The notes under the pieces are model-generated. The model did not search any database and was not told where the DNA came from. It saw only the letters and a list, made by a program, of their open reading frames with translations. The position numbers and the translations under genes were made by a program. This document shows, in pieces, positions 44,526-56,470 of a DNA stretch of 64,000 nt. This DNA is from Undaria pinnatifida (lineage: Eukaryota; Sar; Phaeophyceae; Laminariales; Alariaceae), in NCBI GenBank assembly GCA_012845835.1, contig JABAKD010000025.1:7555338-7619337 (forward strand), given 5' to 3'. Every line of letters begins with the position of its first letter. Positions within the stretch are counted from its first letter, which is position 1.

Positions 44526-44795
44526 GCTGTTGATTGTACGCTTGGATAAGATACGGATATGGTGACGGTTGATTTCGTAGGGGTTTCCAGTGATAGGTTG
44601 GCTACATTGTGGCGGTATATCGTGACGGTGGAATTATTTTTGCTATATCGCCGTCACTCCTCGTTGTGCTTCTTCTACCGAGTGAGTATTTTTCTCTCCA
44701 CGATGTGCCTTGGCTAGGAGCAACGATACATATAGACGTATGTTTCTTGTCTTCATACCGGTGACTCCACTATGTTGAGGAATTAGTGGGGTATT
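44526..44795 (+). repeat. R3 repeat without the Gyp2 insertion
   Basis: Left part (TTGATTGTACGCTTGGATA...GGTGACGGTTG) matches the sequence just left of Gyp2; right part (GTTGGCTACATTGTGGCGG onward) matches the sequence just right of it. Between them lie about 23 extra bases rather than 12 kb. It therefore shows what the insertion target looked like. Confidence 0.75.
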
Positions 44796-44989
44796 AGTCC
44801 GTTTGACCATTTGTGAAAGGTTAACCAATAGCTTACCCAAACTAAGCCTTATAACACTCTTCCCCCCTGAAACGGCGGAATAGCTGGTCGGCCGGATATA
44901 CGGGCGGACCTGCCAACTATCCAAGCCGTTTCATTTCCTGAGTATACCGCGGAGAGTATTTTTCAAGTTCGACATGGGGAAAGTCTGAA

Positions 44990-45470
44990 AAAAGTATATT
45001 ACAAAAATAAAATAAAACCTCCAGCTGTGAGATCGAATTTTTTGTCGAAACTCATCTTTGCAAGCTGTGTGTGATACTCCCATCGCGCGTATTACGGGCT
45101 GTGTGCCCTCATTAAGGACATATGATAAAAAATGAAAATACACTCCAGCTGTGAGATCGAATAAATATTTGTCGAAACTCATCTTTGCAAGCTGTGTGTG
45201 ATACTCCGATCGCGCGTATTACGGGTTGTGTGTCCTCATTTAGGATATAGGTCGGCGACTCCCCTTACAACTACAGCGTAGCTATCAGGGTCAACAGGGT
45301 GATGTTAGTCAGCCTGTGCGCGGAAACTATAAAACCCGTTTCTGAGGGGGACCAAATCTGACAGCTGTGGAAGGAAATGCATCCGTTTATCAAGTGAATC
45401 CTGAAAGTCGAATAACCGGTGAGGGGAGGGCGGAGTTTGAAGGACGTGGGGGCCTGGTTTTGATGAAAAG
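44990..45470 (-). repeat. R1 repeat, inverted, about one and a half units
   Basis: The reverse complement matches 18480-19065, including GGTCGGCGACTCCCC, TTTCCGCGCACAGGCTGACT and TTTCGACAAATATTTATTCG. The last 140 bases of the unit are duplicated (about 45020-45115 and 45150-45240). Confidence 0.8.
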
Positions 45471-45900
45471 ATAATGGGGTTGGAGGGGGGGGGGGGGGGA
45501 GGGGAAGGGGGGCGGGGCAACATTGCAAGAGCAAGGGATGTCAAACTGTTCTTTAGGTTGTTTAGATATGTAAATCCTTGCGTCAATGCAAGGTGGTCTA
45601 TGTAGTCAGAAATAATCAATGGTGGGCAAGCGCCGCGCTTGGGCACGAAACCCTGTAAGCCGTCGTGCCCTTGATGTCCAAACACGGCGCGCACGTGCCT
45701 CCTGGTTGTTCCACCGTTCCCGCACAGCCTGGGATCAAGATGCCACGGGAGGTAGTTGGCACGGCGTTAAGAGACGCGATTCAGGTTTATCCGAGCTTCC
45801 CACGACACCCCCTGGTTGCCAATAGCATGGTGAGTAGATGGATAGTGTTGAAGAACAGGCTCCCGGACAGCCGGACGTAATCCCGCGCAGTAGATGGGAG
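45471..45900. other. No gene seen; G-rich run
   Basis: A run of 13-14 G at about 45486 is the C-rich start of an R1 unit read in reverse. The rest is unrecognised. Confidence 0.4.
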
Positions 45901-45901
45901 C

Positions 45902-46339
45902 GTGGACAAGCATTCTATCGGCGGGACCACTCCCGTCTGCAGCGTCGGAGAAAACACCATCCATATCAATGCCCGCGCCCTCACAATCCTCAAGCCCGTT
46001 CACAACTCCCGTCGCAACCACGTCGGCGAAACTAGCTGCGCCCCACCACCCTCACCCTTGCTCACAACTCCCGTCACAACTACGTCGGCGCCACTGCGCT
46101 CGCCCGCACCACCCTCACCCCTGCTCACAACTCCCGTCGCCACCACGTCAGCATCACCGCTTGCGCCCCCGCCGCTACTACTGTCCATCAACACCGGTGA
46201 CTCCTTCGCGCCGTCCGTGGCGCTCTTCGGGTTGAAAAAACCCAGCAATGTGCGCCAGCTCCCCACCGCCGCCGCGGCACCAGCACCCCTGTCGACACAC
46301 GTCGGTCGACATGCAACTTGCAACATGAGCAATAGCTAA
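45902..46339 (+). other. Low-complexity Pro/Ser/Thr frame with 66-bp repeat
   Basis: Three units of about 66 bp (TCACAACTCCCGTCRCMACC followed by CGTCRGCR...) encode a repeated Pro/Thr/Leu phrase. No domain. It may be untranslated minisatellite. Confidence 0.35.
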
Positions 46340-47739
46340 TAATTGATCAGCCGTGGAAAGAAAATGCGAATTTGCTTCTGCTTTTCGCATACATACACAT
46401 ATCGACAAGGCCTGCAGCCTCAAACACTTCGCGACTAAAATATGTCCAGCGTGGCAGTTCCCAAACTGCTGAACACGCGCGAACGACCTCCCGTAAAGAA
46501 ATTGAAGCAGTGTATTAACAACAGGTATAATTCACAAACACCATATCATAAGTGAAACATAGATCTAATGTACCACGCAGCTTGCAAAGTTGAGTTTCAA
46601 CCATTCAATCGGTCGCACTCACAGCTGACGTTTTTCAAAAAAAAATCGAAACTGCTTGTGCAGCGAATGCAACAACTGCTACGAGTATCCTAACAAGTCC
46701 TCGATTGTGTTAAAGCGACTGTTCGTGAGTCTTCACGTGTGTCAGGCTCAGTTGCTCTATATTGCGTCCAAAATCGCGCTTGCACTTTTTTCACACCTAG
46801 TTGCCGCTGCTGGTCTTCGCGGCGATTTTTCCGATAGGCAAAAGTGTTCGCCTCGCATGCAAAAGGCGTGCAGGGACCAACAGGGACGCGGGGTAACTTG
46901 GTTGGTCCGCATTTCGCGCGCGTTTCTTCGGTCGATTTTGATCATGTGGCTACGGCTTCTGGTATTGCTGCTCTGCTGCTGCTGCTGCTGCTGCCAAGGT
47001 CAGGCTTCTGCTACTGCTGGTGTTGTCAGTTATTGGGGAGGAGGCAGCACGATACACACTGCTCGATGGTGAGCACTTTTACATATGATAAACCAGAAAG
47101 AGTTTTGTCTTTCCAGTGCTTGCCGCTGCTGCTGCTGCGAGGTACACGATACGCTCCAATACTACAGCCCTCATGCCTCTCCACTAACTCTCTGTGCTGT
47201 GCTGCTCATGCCTCTCCACTAACTCTCTGTGCTGTGCTGAACACTCATGCTCAATGGCCTGGCCTTCGTCCATTCCTGAACCGTCACCGAAGTTGGCCCC
47301 GCAGCAGCACATGAAGTCCTCGCCATCGGCTGGCTTTCCGCAGACGCTTTGTAGCCAAGCGGTCTTTTCGAAAGAGGGTTGTAGCAGGGGTCCCTTCACC
47401 GTGGAGGCTATGCTCATTGTGACCAATCTCTCTTGCTTTCTCCCTTTTTCTCCGTTGCTCTGCGCTGTGCGTAGCTGGTACGCAGGCTGCTGCTGCGCGA
47501 CCAGGGGGCTGCGTGTCTGCTCTACAGTACCTCCCCCTGCCCCTTTATTATATAGGATTTAGAATGGGGGTTGTTTGCATAAGAAATTATGTGGCGTAAT
47601 GGGGGGGGGATGGGGTCTTCGTGCCCCCCTCCCCCCTTTGGAAGGGCGAAAAAAACGTTTTGGTACGTAGGTGTCGAAAAAGAAAAATTTGTGCGCCCTT
47701 GTTGTGATACTAAACTTTATTTGCAGAAGTGACTGATTT
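46340..47739. other. No recognised gene; small repeats
   Basis: It contains a (CTG)n run at 46974-46997, an exact 35-bp tandem duplication CTCATGCCTCTCCACTAACT... at 47169-47238, and a degenerate R1 scrap near 46570-46620 (CAGCTTGCAAAGTTGAGTTT). Confidence 0.5.
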
Positions 47740-47976
47740 TATCATGATACCCCGTCCCCCAAACCAGCGATTTTCTTCAGCGAACGTTTCATGGCTGCTC
47801 GACGCGAGGAATGATGCTATGAAGAAAATAGCTTCCTGTATTTCCATGGTTGCAAAGGACTATCGAACGATGACATCAATGTGGTAAGTGCTACCGTATT
47901 TTCAGGAGATACGGCCTAAAGCTGGTTTCACAACAGGCGATTTTCGTTAAAGAAAAGTTGGGGGGGGTACCGTAGA
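47740..47976. mobile_element. MITE copy 2, opposite orientation
   Basis: The right end (complement TTCTACGGTACCCCCCCCAA) and the inner TTTTCTTTAACGAAAATCG match the left end of the 11404-11638 copy. The left end is diverged but keeps AAACCAGCGATTTTCTTC and CGTTTCATGGCTGCT. Length matches within 2 bp. Confidence 0.7.
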
Positions 47977-49620
47977 ACAACGACTCAAATGCAAAAATAG
48001 GGCCAACTAACTGCTGAGAACGCCTAGCAGCAAGGGTAGGTGTTGGTAAACTCGTGGCTTCTGGGGAAAAGATGTTGTATTATTGAGCAATTGCCCTTCT
48101 GAGACAGGTAGGCAAGGTGGAGTGAGCAGGGTGGGGGCGCTCGTGGGCGCGCACAACCTCACCCTCAGGATCACGCTATGCAGCTACCCGATCACGCATA
48201 ACACAGAACACGGCCTAATGTACTTTCAGACGTGCCACAAAACCCTCGGGTTGTTGCCCGTACAACAAACAATACCCCTAACATGACAATAGCCCGATAG
48301 TCAGACCTACAGCAACAATGCCTGAACCTTCCTGCTGGATAAGTGTCCAATGTACGACATACCAATGTACCGACACGCACACCTACGGTCCATTGTATAG
48401 CTCGTACTTGTGTACAACCTACCGAAGTACCACAAAGAGTATTCCCAGAATATCCAGCATCAACTTACTGCAATTAACAATTCAATATTTAAGCTACCCA
48501 ATCAGATGATCTACAGCAGCTCGACCGATACACACTGCCACTATCACCAACAGTACGTACAGTTCGACGCGAGTCGACGAGGGAAGGAAAATGCCGAATT
48601 CTTCTCGCGATAAAAGTTAAGGCATGTACCGTAGTGGGGAGGGGTTAGGAGGGCCCGCTATGTGACCCCTGACCTGAGTTATACTACTACTAGGAGGGAA
48701 CGCAAGAGTAGTGCAAAGACAATAAATGGGATGAAAAAAAACTGATGCAACATCGCGAACACCTGTTCAGACAAGCTACACCACAACAAGCAATTGCAGC
48801 AGCACAGTGGGGATATTCCGATTCATGATCAGCCTGTGACAAGCCGAAGCAGGCGCTCATTGCTCCTACCTGTTGTGGGGAATATATCGTGTGTTAGTGT
48901 GCCGGGACGTGGCGATTTGACCGATTTCATGTCCCGAATGGCTTTACCTTTGACGCTCTGGGTAGCAACTGTTGTATAGATTCATCTTGAGGTCGAGCGT
49001 TTTGTACGATTTGCGGGCACACGGAGAATGTTTGCCCTGCTCGAGTAGCATTGAAGAAAACCCGCGAAAGTATCAGCGAGCTTAGGTTTTTACCCAATAC
49101 TGTAAGCGAATAAAAACGGGATTTTCAGCATTTTTGTTGTGGTTTCTCGTACCAGTAAGTGACAAAGCGGTGATTTTAGTATCATTCCATGATTATTCGA
49201 CCATTACGCGAGTCAAATACGCACTGTTTTGGCCTCACCTCAGAGTTTTTCCCACGGTTATTATGCTCGAGTTGTGCCAGTCTTTTTTCCCATTTTCTAT
49301 GTCGATTTTCTTTGAACACCTCATTTTTGTTTGGAATTGTGCTTATAACTAGGGGGGGCTGAATCCTGGATACAAATCGCTCTAATTTGTCCATCAATGT
49401 TGCGTTTATTTTAGTGTTGTTGTTACTGTTCAAGTGTTTCCCATCCTCATTTTGAGCGTGCTTGCTCGGGACGCCAACCTGATATACTGTAGGCTTAAAA
49501 TTGATTTTTTGTGCGACCTATCATGCAAATAGCCGGTCGAATTGCGTTCGCCTTGCAAATGTTTGCCGTATACGGAAGTATGCAAGAAAACCCGAGTCGG
49601 TCGAAATGATTGTGAGCTTA
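47977..49620. other. No recognised gene
   Basis: The minus frame 49433-49182 (KINATLMDKLERFVSRIQPP, EVFKENRHRKWEKRLAQLEH) has protein-like composition but no known family and no clear context. Confidence 0.35.
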
Positions 49621-50290
49621 TTGGGTCAAGGCCTACCAGCTAATTACGAATAATAAGCCAATGGGGTCGGAGTTGACACGCCGTGCGGGGAGATATCGAC
49701 CCGGGAGATCGTCGTTATAGTTACCGTGTTGTTGGAGCTGTAGATGTTCGGAGAGTTTCTGAACCGGGGATGGGGCCCTATCGCCCCCGTGTGTGACGGA
49801 ACTGCCCCCCATTGGTTTGTGAGCCTCTATCATCCCCCTGAGATGGGGCCGCGCCGTGTAGCTCGAACCAATCAGCGATTTTAGCCAACGGAGTTGGGAT
49901 TTCCACACCGTTAGGGGCGGTGACGACCCGAGAAAACTCGCTTTTATTCCCCGTTTTGTCTAACGTTTATATATATGGAATGATCTCTGGACCGGGGATG
50001 GGATACTATCGTCTCCGGGTGGAGCGGGCTCTATAATATATGACCCCCAGCCAATCAGAGATCGGCCGGTCGGTGGGGTTGGGGATTATTCCCATACTAC
50101 TGTGCGGGGCGGTATCAATCCTGGTGATATCCATGTTTGTTCCCGGGTTGTCGGAGTTGTATATGTACGTGTGGATGGATTATGATCGTGGGATGGAACC
50201 CTGTTGTCCCCAGATGATGGATGATTTATGCACGATCGGCGGCCAACGAGCAACCAGCGATAAGACCAAAAGGCCATACCAGGTAGTATA
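49621..50290. repeat. Degenerate direct repeat of about 300 bp
   Basis: The halves 49640-49930 and 49980-50290 share ACCGGGGATGGG, GTTGTYGGAGYTGTA, CCGTGCGGGG/CTGTGCGGGG and CCAATCAGMGAT in partly rearranged order. Class unknown. Confidence 0.4.
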
Positions 50291-51019
50291 GTCTATGTCA
50301 TTTTTATTTTCGTCTAAAACTCGAGCCTGAAATTCTTAAACTGCCAAATATTTAGTGCACTGCTATCGCGTACTACTACTAAAATAATTTATCTACTAGA
50401 TAACAACAAGTAGCAGCATTACGGTAGCATTGGAGGAAATGAATGACGAAGGCAGCGACAACGTGTTTCACGCCTAGAATACCGTCAGCAAATCTCTCCA
50501 CGATCAGACTATACACAGAGAGACAGTCGGTCTGCGAGCCTCGGATCTAGATACTATCATGCATGGTGTAGCAGAAGCTGGCTCAGCGCGTGCCTCTCAG
50601 TGACTACGTAGAGAACATGGGGTATACATGGCCACCCCCTTGCTGGTTCTGGATGCTTGGTTGAGGCAAAACGTCAAGAAACGTACTCGAAACGTCTCCT
50701 CGTGGCCAGACTCGAGGGTCAACCTGCGTGGGCTCGGATTTGTCCGATCGAGATATGATAAAGCTCGGAATCGGATTCACGCAAGAAACGGCAGAAGTAA
50801 GTAGTCCACTGTTAGTCTATATCGATCTGTTGGCATTACTTTACATTCTCCACGCGTAGACTATGTGTTGTGTAGTAACGATTTTATTCTCTATCGAATA
50901 TTCAATCGAACAAGACGAAGTGCTGCCCTGCCCTGCCCGGAGCATGGATGCCGGCGACCATGCGCTTTCTTTGTATATTGTATTAAAAAAAAAAATAGAC
51001 TACACATCATTCATCTGGG
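50291..51019. other. Nothing recognised
   Basis: No coding or repeat structure stands out apart from a short A-run near 50985. Confidence 0.4.
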
Positions 51020-51250
51020 AGATCGGCCAAAAAGGATTTTGATCAAAACTCAGCTTTACAAGCTGCTTGTGATACTTCGATTGCGCGTGTTACGGGGTGT
51101 AAATACCCTCGTGAAGGATACCGGTCGGCGATTCCCCTGCTAATGCCATGGTCAACAGGACTAAGACGTTCAAGCTTGGTTTTGCGCATGGAAACATAAA
51201 CCATATTGAGGCGGACAAAACCAGACTTCTGTGGAATTCAGTATGCATAA
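51020..51250 (-). repeat. R1 repeat, inverted and diverged
   Basis: ATCAAAACTCAGCTTTACAA, GGTCGGCGATTCCCC and GCGCATGGAAACATAAACC correspond to R1 on the minus strand. Confidence 0.6.
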
Positions 51251-51299
51251 AACAAATAATTGTTACAGTGTGAGGAGTTATCTTTTGGAGTGGGCTACT

Positions 51300-51880
51300 T
51301 GGGCCTACCGGGTTTGTACGCGTGTTCCTGTGTACTCCGTGTATATGTGGCAGGCCAGCGGAGGTCTCACCCAGGCCTGATGCTCGGGTTGTCAGTGCTG
51401 CTGAGTCGTGATGGAATATGCGGTGGACGTCGGTCGCTACTGTTCCGAAGTGATGGCTCTTCTGCTCTTGATACAATGCAAAGGTACACTCACACACCTG
51501 TATTGATCGCATGAAGACCGACGAGTGAGATCTGGTGGTCTTCATTAGGCGTCAAGCGGTGCACACTTGATTCTAAAGCTCTTCGAACACCCATCTGACA
51601 CTCTACCAGGGACTAAACAAACTAAAGCGTGGGTCCAAAACGCCAGATCCCTGCACTTTTACAGATGAAAGCTTTGGCGCTAAAACATAGTGATCAAAAA
51701 TTCGTGTCGGCGAATAGCTGATTGGTTTTCCTATTCCAGAGAGCCTCAACGGCCATTCCTTGGCAGAGCACCCGCAGGCCACAACATATTAGCTCACCTG
51801 CAAAGGTGTTGGGGAAGATCGGAATTCATTATGTGAAAAGCACGGAACACTTCCTCCGCAATTTAAGAAAACTGTTACGA
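51300..51880 (+). repeat. R2 repeat, copy 1
   Basis: Reverse complement similarity with 60265-60880 over about 600 bp, including GTGGCAGGYC, CCAGGCCTGRTGCTCGGGTT, GACCGACGAGTGAGATYTGG and GGCTCACCTGYAAA. Both copies encode a similar short peptide (RRPQHISSPAKVLGKIG here), which hints at a decayed common protein or just shared sequence. Confidence 0.7.
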
Positions 51881-52477
51881 ATGTTAATCGGGATTACAAC
51901 CAACGAGAAATTCACGGCCGGGTCGACTCCTCCTGAGAGTCGACGTGTTAGAACGGGTATCACTACTAATAAAAGCCTGAGCCGTACATGGCCATCAGTT
52001 TTGTCGAAACACTCATATTCGTGGAACTCCCACAAAATACGGTTACATGTATGTTTCATCACCGAGTACGTGAGCATCCTCGACATATATATACTTCCAA
52101 TCAGTGTGCTGTGATATGATACAGAATGGCACTCGCCATCAGGTTCATAATTTCTAGCAGGCCAACAAATAACATGGCGTCTACAGCAACGTCGGGGATA
52201 CGGGAATACACAAGCAATCTCCCATGACGGGATGTTCATTGGGAAAACGACATCCCAATGGAAGAAGACCTATAGTATTTTGAATGGGATACGAGTTCGT
52301 CCGTTTGACGTGTAGGTTACACGACGCGTAGGTAGGGGCGAAGCTGAGCGGGTTACGCAAGGTTATTAATCGATGTCGTAGGGCGAGTTAATATTGCGTC
52401 ATACAGTAGAGGTCCCACTATATAGTACCAGGTAGCGCGGTTCACTTTAGTGCGGTGAATTCTCTTCGTCACCAGGG
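51881..52477. other. Nothing recognised
   Basis: No domain or repeat noticed. Confidence 0.35.
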
Positions 52478-52960
52478 CATGTCATGGGCCGATAGCCCGG
52501 GCCGAGCCGGACCGAGACTGGTATTTTAATAATGAGTGATGGGCCGGGCCGGGCCGAGAATTGTAAACAATTGGTGAGCATGGTCTAGCCGGGCCGTGAT
52601 CAATTGAAACATGGTGGGCCAGGCCGGGTCGCGGCCCAGCATTCAACAAGTTTTATGGGCCAGGGCAGGCCGTGGCCCATCGTCTCGAAATCTGATGGGC
52701 CGAGCCGGGCCGTGGCCTATCATCTATATAAATTTAATGGGCTGGGCCACGGCCCATGAGATGTTTGCCTCTACATGGGGTACCCTTCCCAGTCCATCAC
52801 GCGGCCCACGTGTTTTCACGAGCCGGCCTGGGCCGCGGCCCATGACATGTAGTGTTCCACTGCTGCAATGAATAGTATGATACGGCTCCCACCCTGCTAA
52901 AGAGGCGGTCCACTTGTTTTCTAGGGCCGGCCCGGGCCACGGTCCATGACATGTGCATAA
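52478..52960. repeat. GGGCCGGGCC minisatellite of hairpin units
   Basis: About nine to ten units, 35-60 bp apart, each centred on a form of TGGGCC-GGCCGTGGCCCAT; many units are self-complementary (TGGGCC...GGCCCA). Spacers are A/T-rich and vary. Confidence 0.75.
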
Positions 52961-53879
52961 TGGGAACGAACCTGCAAAAACCTAGTTTCATATAAATGCA
53001 GTAATTAATAGGCGCGCATGCCGTATGACATTCCACGCTCAACAAGTGCATGTCATGAATGTATTGACCCACGCTTTAATCCGCAAGAAACACGGCATCC
53101 CCCTCTTCCCAAACTCAAACTAACACAACAAACCGGGGATCGGGGGAAAATATGCCCCCCAATGCAACGCACGCCGACCAAGTCCATGTTGGTCCACTTG
53201 GGTCCATGTTTACGTGCCGAAGTTGTCGACAAGGAGTTCTCTGGCAGAACAATGATAACCCCATTACATCAGCTTGGAGAAAAGTGGAGATCGAAAGGTG
53301 AAAGACTCCTCCACTCTCACCTACATTGGTACGTACGTGTTACAAAAAAACGTTTTAAAGAGGGGAAGGGAAGCATGAGCCGCGGTGTTTTACAAACCGA
53401 TATTTTCAGCTACATACATGTACGGAATAGTCCATACCCTCCCCCGGGCTAATCAGTGATACGCAGGGGGGTCGTGGCTAGACCAAAACAGTAATTTGCA
53501 GGGATTGGGAAAAACACAGTAAAACAAATCAATCAACCTTTTCCAGCTACATTTATCAACCCACCCTACCCATCCCCACACGAAAACCAAAACGATAAAG
53601 CACGAATACTACACTCACTCTTATTACCGAGGCACAGACGGGGGGGTATACTAAAAGCAAGTACACCACACAAAAACGCGAAAATGCATATTTTTATTTG
53701 TTACAGGAATCCTAGCCCTCTACGCTTTACAGTAAATTTGATTTTCGTTCCAGCATACAGGGCAAGTTTGGTGACACTTCGCTCCCTTTTCTATAGCAAG
53801 CTATGGCCGGATTCTCCGCGCACAAGGTAGCTGCGAGACATACTTTGAAGCGGAGATAGGTTGATTGACACCTTAAACC
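52961..53879. other. Nothing recognised
   Basis: A plus frame 53018-53452 is open but unlike known proteins. Confidence 0.35.
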
Positions 53880-54960
53880 AGACCACCCCCAGCAACCGAC
53901 AGGACAACAATTTCCGCCGCTGACACTTGCTACGGTCAAGGTGCGCCAATTTTTGTTATGAAGTCCTCCCTTGAAGAACTCTACATCCCACACAAAAGCA
54001 TATTTTGATTAATCTAAAAAAGCATCCCTATGACCAAAGCCAGGGCCTGGGGACAAACAATACCCATACTGAGAAACAAGGACGACATTCGGACGATTTT
54101 GGGTTAAATAGTCCCATCATTCGGGAAAAAAATGGGCAAGAAGTCGACTTCTATCGTAGCTCGCGTACGGCTACACTCCCGCAAGCAGACATTGACTCTC
54201 TGAACGCGCCCCATGCCAACGAAAATCGCCGAAGTTGGTGCGAACCCTCCCGCGCCTGGAACGACCAAATTTCGACACGTGTAGCGCGTGGGGAGTGGAA
54301 AAATATCGGAGCTCCTTGTTGTATTGCAACGGGTCGCCTAGCCATGGTGGGTTTCCTTCGGATGGGGGGGCGTCCATATTCCGGAGGGGCTCCCATACTA
54401 AATACAACAAGGAGGGGAATCACATGCTAACAGCCGGGGGGGCATCTAACTTTCCGGAGGCTACGCATTTGAGGAGTTCCACGCCTATAACAATAAACTA
54501 CTGTTGATGCTGAACGAAAGCGCAATCCAATTAACAAATCCAACGGCCCAGGTATAGGAAAAAAAATATTAAAACACGAAAAAGGTGCTCCTACGACATT
54601 GGGTGGTTCCTCAGTAGTCAAGTCAAGAATGTTTCGGCCAAAGAAGATCCCCCCCTGTTGTAACACACGTCAAAATAAAATCAGATCGATAGCAAGTGAC
54701 TGCACAAACCATTCCGGCGTTATACTCTCGCGAGCGGACATTACCTCCCTAGACCATGCCTCCCATGCAAACGAAACCGGCCGGAGCTAGTCCGAACCCT
54801 GCCGCGCGGAGCCGCCGAAAATTGAGCTCGTATGTTCTAGGTGGAAGTGTCAAATCGATGCCCCTTCGTATGTTGTCAAATGGATTCCAAATGTGGGGGT
54901 TCTCTTTCGAAAAGAGGGGGTCAATATTTGGAGGGGCTGTTCAAGCGAACATCTAAACTA
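53880..54960 (-). pseudogene. Three degenerate copies of the 3' end of the PPxY gene
   Basis: Segments at about 53880-53950, 54130-54430 and 54690-54960 resemble, on the minus strand, the last 100-300 bp of the gene ending at 54953. The gene's last exon-like stretch (VWSFRAGGFGLASLIFLGMG and LSACGSIAPEIV) is echoed by IWSFQAREGSHQL and MSACGSVAVREL at 54260-54150, in shifting frames. They may be leftovers of tandem duplication or unused alternative ends. Confidence 0.55.
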
Positions 54961-56470
54961 CACCCCCAACAAGCGTCTGCACAACAATTTCCGGCGCGAT
55001 ACTCCCGCAAGCGGACAGCACCTCTGCAAATATTCCCCCCATGCCAAGAAAAATCAACGAAGCTAGCCCGAACCCTCCCGCACGAAACGACCAAACCGCA
55101 CCCTGCACTATCCAAAAGACGTGTAGGTACGGGCCTTTCGTGAGGATGCTGCTATGGATCTTTTGCCTAGCTACCGCGCAACACCTGTCTGTGCGTCTCG
55201 TGGGTGAGCCGCACGAGCAAACCAAGATGACCGCAGATACCGCAAGCATTCCCAAGCCGCCAAACAGCATGAAACTTCCGGAGACCAGCAGGTACAGCTC
55301 CAACCCCGAACCCTTCTGACCTCCGCACGATGTGTTAGTTGCGTGATTTACGCTCGCCAGACCACCGAAGATATAAATCACCGCCCATGAGAATGGGGCC
55401 AAGAAGTTCACGATTATCGACGCTCCGCAGTGGCGCAAATCATCGGGGGGAACTTTGTGCACTGACTTAATATCCAACGGCGAGTGGTAGATAATCGACA
55501 GCGCGAAGGTCGATAACAGCTCCACCCAGAAACCGAAAACCAGAGTGAACATGGTTAAAACGTACGTGAATGTAGCGTTGGAGTCTATCGCCTCCTTGAT
55601 GTCGCTTTCGTCACTCCAATCATCGTCGTCCACGTACCCATCAAAGCAGATGCTGAGCTTAGAAATCTCGAAGATGACAATTGCCGCAGAAAGCAAGTTT
55701 CCGACCACAAACATCGCCCATCTCAATCGGCGTATCTCAGGTTTCATCACTTCCTTCTCGCGAGGAGGTTCAGCATCCGAACCGGCACCATTCGCGCCAC
55801 TTGATGTGCGGTGCACCCCGTCACCGGAGCTTCTTCTGCTACTGTGCTCCTCGTAGTTGGGTGGATGAGGATTGTGCGGCAGAGGAATTACTACTGGTTT
55901 ATTGCGGCTCGGCCCGACCTCCGCGGGGAACGGTCCATAGTTCGATCCGGAATCCACGCGAACCCCCCTTTTCGATGTGCGTCGGACGCTTTCAGAAGAG
56001 CCGCTTGATGTGCGTCGCACGCCGTCAGAGAAGCTAATCCTTTCATGCTCTTCATAGTTGGGTGGGCCGATGTTGTAAGCTGTTTTTTCGTCACCAGGGA
56101 TGCTTGATTTGCGTACGACGCCATGAGCAGAGTATTTGGCGTCATTCCCTTTATAGGGAGTACTGGACGGGCGTCGCACGCCATTAGAAGAGTTCTTACT
56201 GTCATGCTCCTCGTAGCTGGATTGACCAATGCTGTGGGTAGGCAGAGCCGGTAGAGGTTTTTTGCGTGGTGGCAGGGGTGGTGGTGGGGGCTTACTGCTT
56301 GATGACACAGGGGAGTCATCAGACCTTCCAGCTTCTACAGAGTAGACCGGCCTTGCGCGCTCGGTGGAGGGGACTGTGAGCTCGATGGACGGCTCGGTAC
56401 GTTCGGTGGAGGGCTCCGTACGCTCGCTAAAAGGGGCGTGGTCCACAAGGTTGTAGTAGCTTGGCGGCAA
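54953..56470 (-). CDS. Candidate membrane protein with PPxY-containing tail and about five spans
   Basis: A 505-codon frame. Residues 1-245 are Ser/Pro-rich and contain PPSY (2-5) and two PPNYEEH (136-139, 203-206), a polyproline stretch (61-77) and repeated VRRxSS-type basic-Ser motifs (98, 119, 151, 162, 219). Hydrophobic spans follow at about 251-275, 301-328, 347-374, 390-418 and 449-486, with an acidic loop at 279-290 and Cys-rich loop near 418-431. PPxY motifs bind WW domains such as those of Nedd4-type ubiquitin ligases, so a trafficking-regulated plasma or endosomal membrane protein is plausible. No family recognised. The counted start is TTG; the frame is open up to a stop at 56603-56605 without ATG, so a 5' exon (perhaps from ATG 56655 in another phase) is likely. 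No introns are evident within. Confidence 0.65.
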   Translation of the reverse strand: MPPSYYNLVDHAPFSERTEPSTERTEPSIELTVPSTERARPVYSVEAGRSDDSPVSSSSKPPPPPLPPRKKPLPALPTHSIGQSSYEEHDSKNSSNGVRRPSSTPYKGNDAKYSAHGVVRKSSIPGDEKTAYNIGPPNYEEHERISFSDGVRRTSSGSSESVRRTSKRGVRVDSGSNYGPFPAEVGPSRNKPVVIPLPHNPHPPNYEEHSSRRSSGDGVHRTSSGANGAGSDAEPPREKEVMKPEIRRLRWAMFVVGNLLSAAIVIFEISKLSICFDGYVDDDDWSDESDIKEAIDSNATFTYVLTMFTLVFGFWVELLSTFALSIIYHSPLDIKSVHKVPPDDLRHCGASIIVNFLAPFSWAVIYIFGGLASVNHATNTSCGGQKGSGLELYLLVSGSFMLFGGLGMLAVSAVILVCSCGSPTRRTDRCCAVARQKIHSSILTKGPYLHVFWIVQGAVWSFRAGGFGLASLIFLGMGGIFAEVLSACGSIAPEIVVQTLVGGVV

